In this document: one piece after another, positions 27,116 through 35,022 of the stretch
Layout: every line of letters begins with the position of its first letter
Position numbering within the stretch: the stretch's first letter is position 1
Origin: VRUE01 sp963720805
GTDB lineage: Bacteria; Actinomycetota; Thermoleophilia; Solirubrobacterales; 70-9
Assembly: GCA_963720805.1 (NCBI GenBank)
Contig: CAVRGT010000003.1
Span: 141,872-205,871 of the forward strand
DNA length: 64,000 nucleotides
Direction: 5' to 3'
The notes under the pieces: model-generated
The model's database searches: none
What the model was told of the DNA's origin: nothing
What the model saw: the letters and a program-made list of their open reading frames with translations, nothing else
Program-made: the position numbers and the translations under genes

Positions 27116-28624
27116 TCAGGCCCAATCCGGCTGTTCGCAGGCGAGCTCGACGGCGCGGAAGACCGCCCTCGCCTTGTTGACCGACTCGTTGTACTCGTAG
27201 GCGGGCTTGGCGTCGGCGACGGTGCCGCCGCCCGCCTGGACGTGGATCTGGCCGTCCTTGACGACGACGGTGCGGATGTGGATCGCGGTGTCGAGGTCGC
27301 CGTTCCAGGAGAGGTAGCCGATCGCGCCGCCGTAGGAGCAGCGCTTGACCTTCTCCAGCTCGTCGATGATCTGCATCGCTCGAACCTTGGGCGCGCCCGA
27401 CAGCGTGCCGGCGGGCAGGGCCGAGCGCAGCACGTCCATCGCGCCGACGTCCTCGCGCAGCGTCCCGGAGACCTGGCTGACGATGTGCAGCACGTGCGAG
27501 TAGGTCTCGACCACCATCAGCTCGTCGACCGAGACCGAGCCGTACTCGCAGACCCGGCCGAGGTCGTTGCGGCCGAGGTCGACCAGCATCACGTGCTCGG
27601 CCCGCTCCTTGGGGTCGTTGACAAGGCGCTCGGCGAGGCGGCGGTCCTCCTCCTCGTCGGAGCCACGCGGATAGGTGCCGGCGATCGGCCGCGTCTCGAC
27701 CGTGCGGCCCGTGACTTTGACCAGCGGCTCGGGCGAGGCGCCGGCAATCTGGAAGTCGCCGAACTCAAGGAAGTACATGTAGGGCGAGGGGTTGACCGCG
27801 CGCAGGCCGCGGTAGATCGAGAAGGCCTCGACCGGGGCGGGCGCCGAAAAGCGCTGCGAGGGAACGACCTGGAAGGCGTCACCGGCGTGGACGTAGGTGA
27901 CGATCCGCGCCACCGCCGCTTCGAACTCCTCGCGCTCCATGTTGGAGCTGAACTCGGGGGGCTCGACGATGGCAGGGCTCTCCGGCGCCGGAACCGCGCC
28001 GCGCAGGCGACGACGCGCCTCGGAGATCTCGGCGGCGGCGCGCTCGTAGGCGGCGTCGATGCCGCCCTCGTCATCGGCGAAGGCACAGGCCATGATCGTC
28101 AGCTCGTGACGCAGGTGGTCGAAGACGAGCAGCAGGTCGGTGACCATCAGCGCCATATCCGGCAGGCCGAGCGGGTCCGGGTTGGGCGGGCCGAGCGGCT
28201 CGACCGTGCGCACCAGGTCGTAGCCGAAGAAACCGACCGCGCCGCCGCTGAAGGGAGGCAGGCCCTCTACCGGCGCCGGCCGGAAGCGGGCCAGGTACTC
28301 GGCGACGGCGGCGTAGGGATCGGCGACCTCGCGATCGCCCGCCTCGGACTCGGAGAGCACGCCGTCGCTCCAGCGCAAGACCGAGCGGGGGCGGAAGCCG
28401 ACGAAGGAGTAGCGGCCGACCTGGCCCTGCTCGGCCGACTCGAGCAGGAAGCAGGGCGCCCCCTCGGGCTCCCCCGCGCGCAGCTTGAGGAAGGCCGAGA
28501 CCGGCGTCTCGCAGTCGTCGAGGAAGCGGGCGCAGACGGGCACGACGTTGCCCTGCTCGGCCAGCTCACGCGCCCGCTCGAGGCTCGGCTCGAGCCGCAG
28601 CTCGGAATCAGCGGCGACGGCCAT
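27116..28624 (-). CDS. trpE: Anthranilate synthase component I
   Basis: TrpE makes anthranilate from chorismate. The 502-residue protein has the N-terminal feedback region with LLESAEQGQVGRYSF and the chorismate-binding half with QRFSAPAPVEAFSIYRGLRA, VETRPIAGTYPRG, LVDLGRNDLGRV, LPAGTLSGAPKVRAM and GGAIGYLSWNGDLDTAI. It overlaps hisIE by 17 bases, so translation is probably coupled. No leader peptide is evident in this position. Confidence 0.97.
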   Translation of the reverse strand: MAVAADSELRLEPSLERARELAEQGNVVPVCARFLDDCETPVSAFLKLRAGEPEGAPCFLLESAEQGQVGRYSFVGFRPRSVLRWSDGVLSESEAGDREVADPYAAVAEYLARFRPAPVEGLPPFSGGAVGFFGYDLVRTVEPLGPPNPDPLGLPDMALMVTDLLLVFDHLRHELTIMACAFADDEGGIDAAYERAAAEISEARRRLRGAVPAPESPAIVEPPEFSSNMEREEFEAAVARIVTYVHAGDAFQVVPSQRFSAPAPVEAFSIYRGLRAVNPSPYMYFLEFGDFQIAGASPEPLVKVTGRTVETRPIAGTYPRGSDEEEDRRLAERLVNDPKERAEHVMLVDLGRNDLGRVCEYGSVSVDELMVVETYSHVLHIVSQVSGTLREDVGAMDVLRSALPAGTLSGAPKVRAMQIIDELEKVKRCSYGGAIGYLSWNGDLDTAIHIRTVVVKDGQIHVQAGGGTVADAKPAYEYNESVNKARAVFRAVELACEQPDWA

Positions 28625-29216
28625 TGAGCACTTCCATCGCGGCGGCCTGCGGGACTTTGCGCGAGGCGATCAGCACAGCGAGGTGGTAGAGCAGGTCGGC
28701 GGCCTCTTCGGCGACCCGCTCATCGCTCTCCTCGCGGACGGCGCGGACGACCTCCTCGGCCTCCTCCTCGACCTTCTCGCCGATCAGCTTCGGGTCATCG
28801 AGCAGCTCGACCGTATAGCTGCCCTCGGGCCGCTCGGCAGCACGGCTGAGCAGCGTCCGCTCCAGCGCCGCCAGCGCCTCGTGCGGGACCGGCGCGGGCT
28901 CGCCGTCAAGGGCACGGTAGAAGCAGCTTCTCTCTCCGGTGTGGCAGGCGGGCCCGGTCGGCTCGACCAGCGCAACGATTGCGTCCCCATCGCAGTCGTA
29001 ACGCAGCTCTCGCAACTTCAACACGTTCCCCGACGTTTCGCCCTTCCTCCAGATCTCCTCCCGCGAGCGACTGTAGAAGTGCAGCTCCCCGGTCTCAACC
29101 GTCAGCCGCAACGACTCCTCGTTGGCATAAGCCAACGTCAGCACCTCACCCGTGCCCTGGTCCTGCGCCACAACGGGGATCAACCCCCGTTCGTCAAATG
29201 TCAGCTCACTGAACAT
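28608..29216 (-). CDS. hisIE: Bifunctional phosphoribosyl-AMP cyclohydrolase / phosphoribosyl-ATP pyrophosphatase
   Basis: HisIE performs steps 2 and 3 of histidine synthesis. The N-terminal HisI half (about residues 1-110) has YDCDGDAIVALVEPTGPACH and GERSCFYR with zinc/magnesium Cys ligands. The HisE half has LLDDPKLIGEKVEEEAEEVV and EAADLLYHLAVL. ATG at 29216 (MFSELTFDERGL) is preferred over an upstream ATG inside a palindrome. It leads the trp run, a histidine gene physically joined to trpE. Confidence 0.93.
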   Translation of the reverse strand: MFSELTFDERGLIPVVAQDQGTGEVLTLAYANEESLRLTVETGELHFYSRSREEIWRKGETSGNVLKLRELRYDCDGDAIVALVEPTGPACHTGERSCFYRALDGEPAPVPHEALAALERTLLSRAAERPEGSYTVELLDDPKLIGEKVEEEAEEVVRAVREESDERVAEEAADLLYHLAVLIASRKVPQAAAMEVLNGRRR

Positions 29217-29231
29217 CGGCTCCAATCGTAT

Positions 29232-29324
29232 GCGAGAGATGGGGATGCCCTCGACCGGGCGGATACTCAAAGTGCCGAGCTAATTAGCTCAGCACTTGGT
29301 CGGGCGAGGGCATCCCCATCTCCC
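29232..29324. repeat. Long palindrome between era and hisIE
   Basis: The arms GAGATGGGGATGCCCTCG and complement enclose a second inverted pair, AAGTGC-CGAGCTAATTAGCTC-GCACTT. It touches the era stop codon at 29325. The inner stem superficially resembles half of a CIRCE element, but it is not one. It is a likely transcription end for the era operon or leader structure for hisIE. Confidence 0.85.
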
Positions 29325-30217
29325 TCATTCGATTCCCAGCCGATCCAGCAGATCCTCATCCCGGCGCCAGTGGCTACGCACCCGGATCTTGAGGTCAAGG
29401 TGAACCTTGGCCCCAGCTCGGCTTCGAGCGAGCGGCGGGCGCCGCTGCCGATCTCCCCCACCTTGGCGCCCCCCTTGCCGATCAGGATCCGCTTCTGGGA
29501 CTCGGTCTCGGCCCAAACCTCGGCCCCGACCGTGACCAGACCGTCCTCGCGCTCGCCGATCTCCTTGACCTTGACCTCGACCGAGTGCGGGATCTCGTCG
29601 CGGGTGCGGTTGAGCACCTGCTCGCGAATCAGCTCGGCCAAGAGCAGCTCGCTCGACTGGTCGCTGTGGTCCTCGGGTGGATAGAGATAGTGGCCCTCGG
29701 GCATCAGCTCCGCCATGCGCTCCACCAGCACATCGACTCCCTCACCGGTGCGGGCGCTGATCGGAAAGACCTCGTCGACGCCGCCCAGCTCGGCGGCCTC
29801 AGACAGCACCGGAACGAGCTCGTTCGGCCCGAGCTGATCGGCCTTGTTCACGGCGCAGATGATCGGCAGCTTCGCCCCCGCGCCGAGCAGGGCACGGGCG
29901 ATGAAGCGATCGCCGGGACCGACTCCCTCCTCGCCGTTGATCACGATCAGGGCGAGATCGGAATCGGCCAGCTCGCGCTCGACCCGCTTCTGCATCCGCT
30001 CGGTGAGCACGTCGCGGGGACGCTGCACGCCGGGCAGGTCGACGAGGACGAGCTGGCGCTCGGCGCTCGTGTCGGTGTGAATTCCCCTGATCGCCCGCCG
30101 GGTCGTCTGCGGCCGCATCGAGACGATCGCGACGTGACTGCCGACGATCTGGTTGACCAGGGTCGACTTGCCGACGTTGGGCCGGCCGGCGAGGCCGACG
30201 AAACCGGAGCGGCTCAC
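29325..30217 (-). CDS. era: GTPase Era (single-base frameshift near the 3' end)
   Basis: Era assists 30S maturation. G1 GRPNVGKSTL, G3 VDLPGVQRPRD, G4 NKADQLG and G5 SARTGEGV are followed by a KH domain with RILIGKGGAKVGEIG. The frame from the ATG runs on to 29267 with a nonsense tail after RRSLEAELG. In the other frame the expected ending is read: AKVHLDLKIRVRSHWRRDED, LLDRLGIE, stop at 29325. A missing G in the GGGG run near 29417 explains this. The start overlaps ybeY by ATGA. Confidence 0.93.
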
Positions 30218-30579
30218 GCGAGCCCCGCCAGCACGCTCGCCTGCAGGGCGAGCATCTCGCCCGTATCAGTCTCGTGGTCATAGCCGCAGAGGTGGAGGAC
30301 GCCGTGGACAGCGGCCTCGGTGACGTCGGCGCAGTGCTCCGGGCAGATTGCGACGTCGCCTAGCTCGCGCGGCCCCGCGGTCGGACCCGTTTCGTCGATT
30401 GGGAAGGCGAGAACGTCGGTGGGCGCGTCCTTTCCCCGATGCTCGCGGTTGAGCTCCTGGATCCGCGCGGCATCGACCAGCTCAACCGCGAGGTGGCCGT
30501 CCTCGACACCCGCGGCGGCGAGGGCACCGGCAACGGGCCCTTGCAGGTCGACCGGCACGTCAGCGAGGTCGAGGCTCAA
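30214..30579 (-). CDS. ybeY: Endoribonuclease YbeY
   Basis: This zinc-dependent RNase acts in 16S rRNA maturation and ribosome quality control. The 121-residue protein has the metal motif with His92, His96 and His102 (HGVLHLCGYDHE), and RGKDAPTDVLAFPID upstream. ATGA overlaps join it to phoH before and era after, which is the classic phoH-ybeY-era order. Confidence 0.95.
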   Translation of the reverse strand: MSLDLADVPVDLQGPVAGALAAAGVEDGHLAVELVDAARIQELNREHRGKDAPTDVLAFPIDETGPTAGPRELGDVAICPEHCADVTEAAVHGVLHLCGYDHETDTGEMLALQASVLAGLA

Positions 30580-31568
30580 GAGCGCGGGGTCGGCCCGTGT
30601 TCGGCCCGCGCCGCGCGCTCGCGGCTGCCGTGCTCGTCGTAGGCGGCGACGATGCGCTGGACCAGCTTGTGCCGGACCACGTCCTCGCCGCCAAAGTTGA
30701 CGAAGCCGATGTCTTTGACGTCGTCGAGGATGTCGCGCACGACGACCAAGCCGGAGCGCTGGTCGGTCGGCAGGTCGATCTGAGTGACGTCGCCGGTCAC
30801 CACCATGCGCGAGTTGAAGCCGAGCCGGGTGAGGAACATCTTCATCTGCTCGGGACTGGTGTTCTGCGCCTCGTCGAGGATTACAAAGGAATCATTAAGC
30901 GTTCTTCCGCGCATAAAAGCGAGCGGCGCGACCTCGATCACGCCACGCTCGAAGTAGCCGTTGACCCGGTCGGGGTCGAGCATGTCGAAGAGAGCGTCGA
31001 AGAGTGGCCGCAGGTAGGGGTCGACCTTGGCCTGGATGTCACCCGGCAGGAAGCCGAGCCGCTCGCCCGCCTCGACCGCGGGCCGGGTGAGGATGATCCG
31101 CTGCACCTGGCGTTCGGCCAGCGCCGCGGCAGCCATCGCCACCGCGAGAAAGGTCTTGCCGGTGCCCGCCGGGCCGACGCCGAAGGTGATCGTCTGGTCG
31201 CGGATCGCGTCGACGTAGCGCTTCTGGTTGAGCGTCTTCGGCGCCACCTTGGTGTTGCGGTGGCGCCAGACCACGTCGTCGAGGATCTCCGCCGGGCTCT
31301 CGTCGGCATCGAGCGCGCCGGTGACGGCTTCGATCGCCCCCGGCGCCACCTCGTGGCCCTGCTCGATCAGCTCGACCAGCTCGTCGACAACCGTCGCCGC
31401 CGCCTGCACGTCATCGGGTTCGCCGTCGAGGGTGAGCACGTTGCCGCGCAGGTGAAAGTTGCAGTCGAGGTGCCCGCGCAGCTCGCGCAGCACCGCGTCC
31501 TCGGAGCCCGCCAGCTCGGCGGCGACCGTGTTGTCGAGGGTCAGCTGCCTACGCGCCAAGCCGCTCAC
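30576..31568 (-). CDS. phoH: PhoH-family ATPase
   Basis: This is an RNA-associated ATPase of the PhoH/YbeZ type that works with YbeY. It has a short N-terminal KH-like region (LRGNVLTLDGEPDDVQAA), the P-loop GVGPAGTGKTFLAVAMA and Walker B FVILDEAQNTSPEQMK. A start at GTG 31568 or TTG 31559 is most likely; both overlap the 3' end of the YqeY gene. An ATG-like extension to 31601 adds unconserved residues. Confidence 0.94.
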   Translation of the reverse strand: MSGLARRQLTLDNTVAAELAGSEDAVLRELRGHLDCNFHLRGNVLTLDGEPDDVQAAATVVDELVELIEQGHEVAPGAIEAVTGALDADESPAEILDDVVWRHRNTKVAPKTLNQKRYVDAIRDQTITFGVGPAGTGKTFLAVAMAAAALAERQVQRIILTRPAVEAGERLGFLPGDIQAKVDPYLRPLFDALFDMLDPDRVNGYFERGVIEVAPLAFMRGRTLNDSFVILDEAQNTSPEQMKMFLTRLGFNSRMVVTGDVTQIDLPTDQRSGLVVVRDILDDVKDIGFVNFGGEDVVRHKLVQRIVAAYDEHGSRERAARAEHGPTPRS

Positions 31569-31980
31569 GCACCGCCGCGCTGACCCGCTTGCCGTCGGCA
31601 CGCCCGCCCAGCTTTGGCATCAGGGCCGCCATCACCTGACCCATCTGCTTCTGCTCGCTCGCACCCGTCTCGCTGATCGCGGCATCGACCAGCTCGCTCA
31701 ACTCCTCCTCGGAGAGCTGTTGCGGCAGGTAGGCCTCGATCAGCTCCGCCTCGAAGCGCTCGGCGCCCGCCTGCTCGTCCCGCCCCGCCTCGGCGTAGGC
31801 ATCGGCAGCCTCGGCCCGCTTCTTGCGCTCGCGCTGGAGCACCGCTACCTCGTCGCCCTCGCCGAGCTTGGCGTCCTTCTGCAGTGAGTCGACGATCATC
31901 CGCAGGGCGCCCGCGCGCTTGCGGTCGCCCGCCTTCATCGCGGTGCGCACATCTGCCTGAACCTGCTCGAGAACGCTCAT
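31549..31980 (-). CDS. YqeY/GatB-like tail-domain protein
   Basis: The 143-residue protein matches the YqeY family: LRMIVDSLQKDAKLGEGDEV, a basic coiled segment KRAEAADAYAEAGRDEQA, EAYLPQQLSEEELSELVDAA and GQVMAALMPKLGGRADGKRV. This fold is related to the GatB C-terminal domain that binds tRNA. Its role is undefined. It heads the phoH-ybeY-era cluster. Confidence 0.92.
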   Translation of the reverse strand: MSVLEQVQADVRTAMKAGDRKRAGALRMIVDSLQKDAKLGEGDEVAVLQRERKKRAEAADAYAEAGRDEQAGAERFEAELIEAYLPQQLSEEELSELVDAAISETGASEQKQMGQVMAALMPKLGGRADGKRVSAAVRERLGA

Positions 31981-31985
31981 CCGGT

Positions 31986-32390
31986 CTAAGGGTAGTCGGC
32001 GGCGTCGGGCGCCACGGCGAGCCCCTTGGAGACCAGATCGGCGATGTTGGTGCTGACCAGGGTCCAGCCGTGACGACGCGCTGCGGCCACGTATGCGGCG
32101 TCATAGGCGGTGAGACCGTGCTCCGCGGCGACCTCAAGCGCAGTGTCGATCAGCTTCGGGTCGACCGCGACCATTGAGTCGGCGCACCGCTCAACCACAA
32201 GCCGGCACAGTTCGACGGCCTCATGACGCTTGCCCTGCCGGGCCCCGAGACCGTTCGCAACCTCATAAAGGGTCAGATCCAGCGCCGCGACCGGACAGGC
32301 GGCATCGACAACAAGGGCTCGAGCGGTGTCGGAGTACCGATCCGTGCGCACCTTTGCCGCGATCCAGACGCTCGCATCGATAAGGAACAC
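31986..32390 (-). CDS. PIN-domain toxin (VapC-like)
   Basis: The 134-residue PIN nuclease has Asp5 (FLIDASVWIAAK), a Glu in LTLYEVANGLG, Asp in TAYDAAYVAAARRHG and the C-terminal VSTNIADLV. It is two bases downstream of a ribbon-helix-helix gene, which forms a standard VapBC-type toxin-antitoxin pair; the toxin is predicted to be an RNase. It sits between the era cluster and murI. Confidence 0.9.
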   Translation of the reverse strand: MFLIDASVWIAAKVRTDRYSDTARALVVDAACPVAALDLTLYEVANGLGARQGKRHEAVELCRLVVERCADSMVAVDPKLIDTALEVAAEHGLTAYDAAYVAAARRHGWTLVSTNIADLVSKGLAVAPDAADYP

Positions 32391-32392
32391 GG

Positions 32393-32620
32393 CTAGTGAG
32401 ATTCGCGGTCTTCGCGGATCAACTGAGCCGCGCTTACCTCGAGGTCTATGGGGGGACCGAGGAGGTCTTCGAACTCCTTGCGCCGTCGTGCGCTCTCCGA
32501 ATCAAGCTCACGCTCAGCCAGCCGCTGAAGAAGACCGCTGCGGGTCTCGCGATTGGCCCGGGCCCGAGCGTCGAGCCGCTCGAGCAAGTTGTCGGGAATG
32601 GAGATCATCACCTTTGCCAC
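32393..32620 (-). CDS. Ribbon-helix-helix antitoxin (VapB-like)
   Basis: MISIPDNLLERLDARARANR is the CopG/Arc-type strand and first helix; ETRSGLLQRLAERELDSE is the second helix; an acidic C-terminus follows for toxin binding. I chose GTG at 32620: a TATACT hexamer ends seven bases before it, which suggests a leaderless mRNA. ATG at 32608 is an alternative, with AAAGGTG just upstream. The sequence 5' of this is AT-rich promoter DNA, not coding. Confidence 0.82.
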   Translation of the reverse strand: MAKVMISIPDNLLERLDARARANRETRSGLLQRLAERELDSESARRRKEFEDLLGPPIDLEVSAAQLIREDRESH

Positions 32621-32626
32621 GGGATG

Positions 32627-32632
32627 AGTATA
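32627..32632 (-). promoter_or_regulatory. Probable -10 box of the VapBC pair
   Basis: TATACT on the minus strand, within the AT-rich run ATACCGTATATACTCAT, is placed so that transcription would begin at or next to the GTG start. No good -35 hexamer is visible. This is inference from spacing only. Confidence 0.4.
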
Positions 32633-32738
32633 TACGGTATTGCTAAGAGCAGTTGTCGTCATGCCTCGAACCGTGGCAGGGCGAGACACACGCGTGGGTC
32701 ACATGGGTGCCGAAACGGTCAAATCCGACGCGCGAGAC

Positions 32739-33533
32739 TCAGCCGACGGCGATCTTGACCCGCTCGACATCCCCCAGCGGCATCTGCAGGAAGCGGGTGC
32801 CGAGGTCGCGGAAGGAGTCGACATCCCCGGTGCAGAGGAAGCGGTAGTTGCCTTCACAGTTGGGAGCGCGGGCGATGCCGCGACGCTCGAGCGTGCGCTG
32901 AACGGCGGCGGCAACCGCGTGGCCGCCGCTGACCAGGCGCACGTCCCGACCGAGGATCCGCTGCAGCATCGGCGCCACCAGCGGGTAGTGGGTGCAGCCG
33001 AGGATCAGGGTGTCGACCTCGGCCCGCTTCAGCGGCGTGCAATAGCCGCGCGCCATCTCGAGCACGCCCTGGTCGAATGGCGAGCCGTCCTGGATGAACG
33101 GGGCCAGGTCGGGCGCCTCGACTTCGGTCACCTCGAGCGCACGCCCCTGACCTTCGAGCGCCCGCCGGTAGGAGCCGCTGGCGACCGTATTCGGCGTCGC
33201 CAGGACCCCGACCTTGCCGCTGTCGGTGATCGCGGCGGCAATCTCCGCCTGCGGCTCGACCACGGGAACGACCTCGACCCCGTGCCGAGTTCCCACCGCT
33301 CTCGCCACGTCCTCGCCGATCGCCGTCGCCGTGTTGCAAGCGATCACCAGCAGCTTTGCGCGGCCGCCGAGCAGCGTCTCCGCGATCGCCTCGATTCGTG
33401 TCCGCAGCTCAACCGGATCCTTGGTCCCGTAGGGGAACCAAGCGGTGTCGCCGAGGTAGACGAAGTCCTCCTCGGAGAGCGAGACGAGGCACTCGTGCAG
33501 AACGGTGAGGCCGCCGACTCCCGAATCGAACAT
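32739..33533 (-). CDS. murI: Glutamate racemase
   Basis: MurI supplies D-glutamate for peptidoglycan. The sequence shows FDSGVGGLTV, GDTAWFPYG, the first catalytic Cys66 (VIACNTATA) and the second in LILGCTHYPL. The family usually has a few residues (PIG/A) before FDSG. Here PIA is coded just upstream in frame, but no ATG/GTG is present, only CTG at 33587. The true start may therefore be CTG 33587 rather than ATG 33533. Confidence 0.93.
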   Translation of the reverse strand: MFDSGVGGLTVLHECLVSLSEEDFVYLGDTAWFPYGTKDPVELRTRIEAIAETLLGGRAKLLVIACNTATAIGEDVARAVGTRHGVEVVPVVEPQAEIAAAITDSGKVGVLATPNTVASGSYRRALEGQGRALEVTEVEAPDLAPFIQDGSPFDQGVLEMARGYCTPLKRAEVDTLILGCTHYPLVAPMLQRILGRDVRLVSGGHAVAAAVQRTLERRGIARAPNCEGNYRFLCTGDVDSFRDLGTRFLQMPLGDVERVKIAVG

Positions 33534-33591
33534 CGCGATCGGCAGCGATGAATCGAGCGCGCTTCCGCTTGCGGGCCGGTCCGTCAGAGCT

Positions 33592-34077
33592 CTACAGGAA
33601 GGGCTTGTAGGCCATGAAGAAGACCGTCACGACCACGATCAGTCCGGCCAGCCCTCCCACCTTGCTGAGCCTTTCGCTGACCGCGTTGAACTCATCGCTT
33701 AGCGTATCGCCGGCCTTCAGGTCGCGTTCGGCCAACTCCCTCGCCTTGCGCGTCTGCGGCTTGAAGAAGGCACCCTGAAGGGCAAAGAGCGAGATGATCG
33801 CCAAGTACCCGACGCTGATGAATGCCGCACTGGCATCCCAGTCGCCATCGGTCTGCAGGTATATGCCCGCCACCAGCAGAACGATCATTCCGGGAGTGAC
33901 CAGATAGCGATCGACCTTCTGCACACCGGCAATGATTGCCGGCGTCGCGCGGGGGAACTGTGGCGCGACCGAGAAGAAGAACCCGTAGCCGAAGGTCGGC
34001 CCGAACGCGAGCACAACCGCGAGGATGTGCAGGAAGAGGGCAATCTTGTAGCCGGGGCTGACGATCGTCGCGAGCAT
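33592..34077 (-). CDS. DUF2269-like four-helix membrane protein
   Basis: The 161-residue integral membrane protein begins YKIALFLHILAVVLAFGPTF with the conserved His in helix 1, followed by helices near 60-72, 85-103 and 140-158. It matches the predicted-integral-membrane DUF2269 pattern. Function is unknown; related proteins are sometimes linked to heme or cytochrome chemistry because of the membrane His. It is upstream of murI with one base between the stop and the possible CTG start. Confidence 0.75.
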   Translation of the reverse strand: MLATIVSPGYKIALFLHILAVVLAFGPTFGYGFFFSVAPQFPRATPAIIAGVQKVDRYLVTPGMIVLLVAGIYLQTDGDWDASAAFISVGYLAIISLFALQGAFFKPQTRKARELAERDLKAGDTLSDEFNAVSERLSKVGGLAGLIVVVTVFFMAYKPFL

Positions 34078-34125
34078 CGTCGGGAAACATAGCGGCGCAT
34101 ACGGCGGGTGTGGCGAGTTACCCGT

Positions 34126-35022
34126 CTATTTCACGGGAAAGTCGCCAAGCCCCCGGAGCAGAAGCGCGGCCCAGTCTCCTTGCAAGCGGCGATCCGCCTC
34201 CTCGAAGCCGATGGGAGCGAAGGCGGCCGCGGTCTCCTCGAGCTCGCTCGGGAGGAGGCCGGAGAGGATGAGCGTTGCGGGAGTCGGGAGAGGGTCTCCC
34301 GGAACAACAGCGGGGAGGTTCCGGGAGACCCTCTCCCGACTCCCGTCACCGTTGAGTTGCTCCGCGACCACCTTCAGCACCGGCGCGGTCATGTTGGCCA
34401 CCACGGTCGGTGCCAGCTCGGGAAGGCCCTCGCGGAGGTTGCGGCGCTCGAGTTCGATCGAGACCCTGTTGGCCTCGGCGTTTGCAGCCGCTGCCTCAAT
34501 CGAAGGTTGCTCATGGTCGTAGCCACTCACCGGGTCCCAGCCGAGCTTTGCGGCGGCGATTGCGAGCACGCCTGAGCCAGTGCCAAGATCCGTGAGCGGC
34601 CCTTCCGCCTCCCCCGCCTGCTCAAGCTCCAACAACAGTTCGAGGCAGAGCCGGGTCGTCGGGTGGGCGCCCGTGCCGAAGGCCTGGCCGGGGTCGACAA
34701 CCAGATCGATCGCTCCCTCGCGCGGCTCCTCCCAGGAGGGCCGCAGCCAGAGCCGCTCGCCGACCAGCAGCGGCTTGTGGAAGTCCTGCCAGCGGTCGGC
34801 CCAGTCGTCGGGGACCTCGGTCGAGACCACCTCGACCAGGCCATCGCCCGCGGCGACCTCGATTTCCCCCAGCTCGGGCAGCTCCCCCGCGCCGCCGTAG
34901 ATTGCGTACTCGACGTAGCCGGGCCCATGCTCCTCCTCGACCCCATTCGGCGCCAGCACTGTCAGCTCGGCGAGGACGATCTCGGCCTGCTCGGGCGCGC
35001 AGCGGACCGCGAGGCGGATCAA
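34126..35022 (-). CDS. prmA: Ribosomal protein L11 methyltransferase (with in-frame palindrome)
   Basis: PrmA trimethylates L11. The protein has an N-terminal substrate-recognition domain and a SAM domain: DPGQAFGTGAHPTTRLCLELL, TDLGTGSGVLAIAAAKLG and VVANMTAPVLKVVAEQL. After that strand, where homologues go directly to the next beta strand, about 22 extra residues (NGDGSRERVSRNLPAVVPGD and PLPTP) are encoded by a 68-bp perfect palindrome. The normal fold then resumes with TLILSGLLPSELEE and GDWAALLLR. The start ATG overlaps the dnaJ stop (ATGA). Confidence 0.93.
   Translation of the reverse strand: MIRLAVRCAPEQAEIVLAELTVLAPNGVEEEHGPGYVEYAIYGGAGELPELGEIEVAAGDGLVEVVSTEVPDDWADRWQDFHKPLLVGERLWLRPSWEEPREGAIDLVVDPGQAFGTGAHPTTRLCLELLLELEQAGEAEGPLTDLGTGSGVLAIAAAKLGWDPVSGYDHEQPSIEAAAANAEANRVSIELERRNLREGLPELAPTVVANMTAPVLKVVAEQLNGDGSRERVSRNLPAVVPGDPLPTPATLILSGLLPSELEETAAAFAPIGFEEADRRLQGDWAALLLRGLGDFPVK
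34278..34345. repeat. 68-bp palindrome inside prmA
   Basis: The 27-nt perfect arms begin CGGGAGTCGGGAGAGGGTCT and end with the complement; the loop is CAACAGCGGGGAGG. Arm and size match the intergenic palindromes of the window, but here the element is translated without a stop and keeps the prmA frame. Confidence 0.92.

Noticed and set aside
29255..29300. CIRCE-like GTGC..GCAC stem near era
   Set aside because: The spacing and flanks do not match TTAGCACTC-N9-GAGTGCTAA, and hrcA and dnaJ are 6 kb away; it is part of a nested palindrome.
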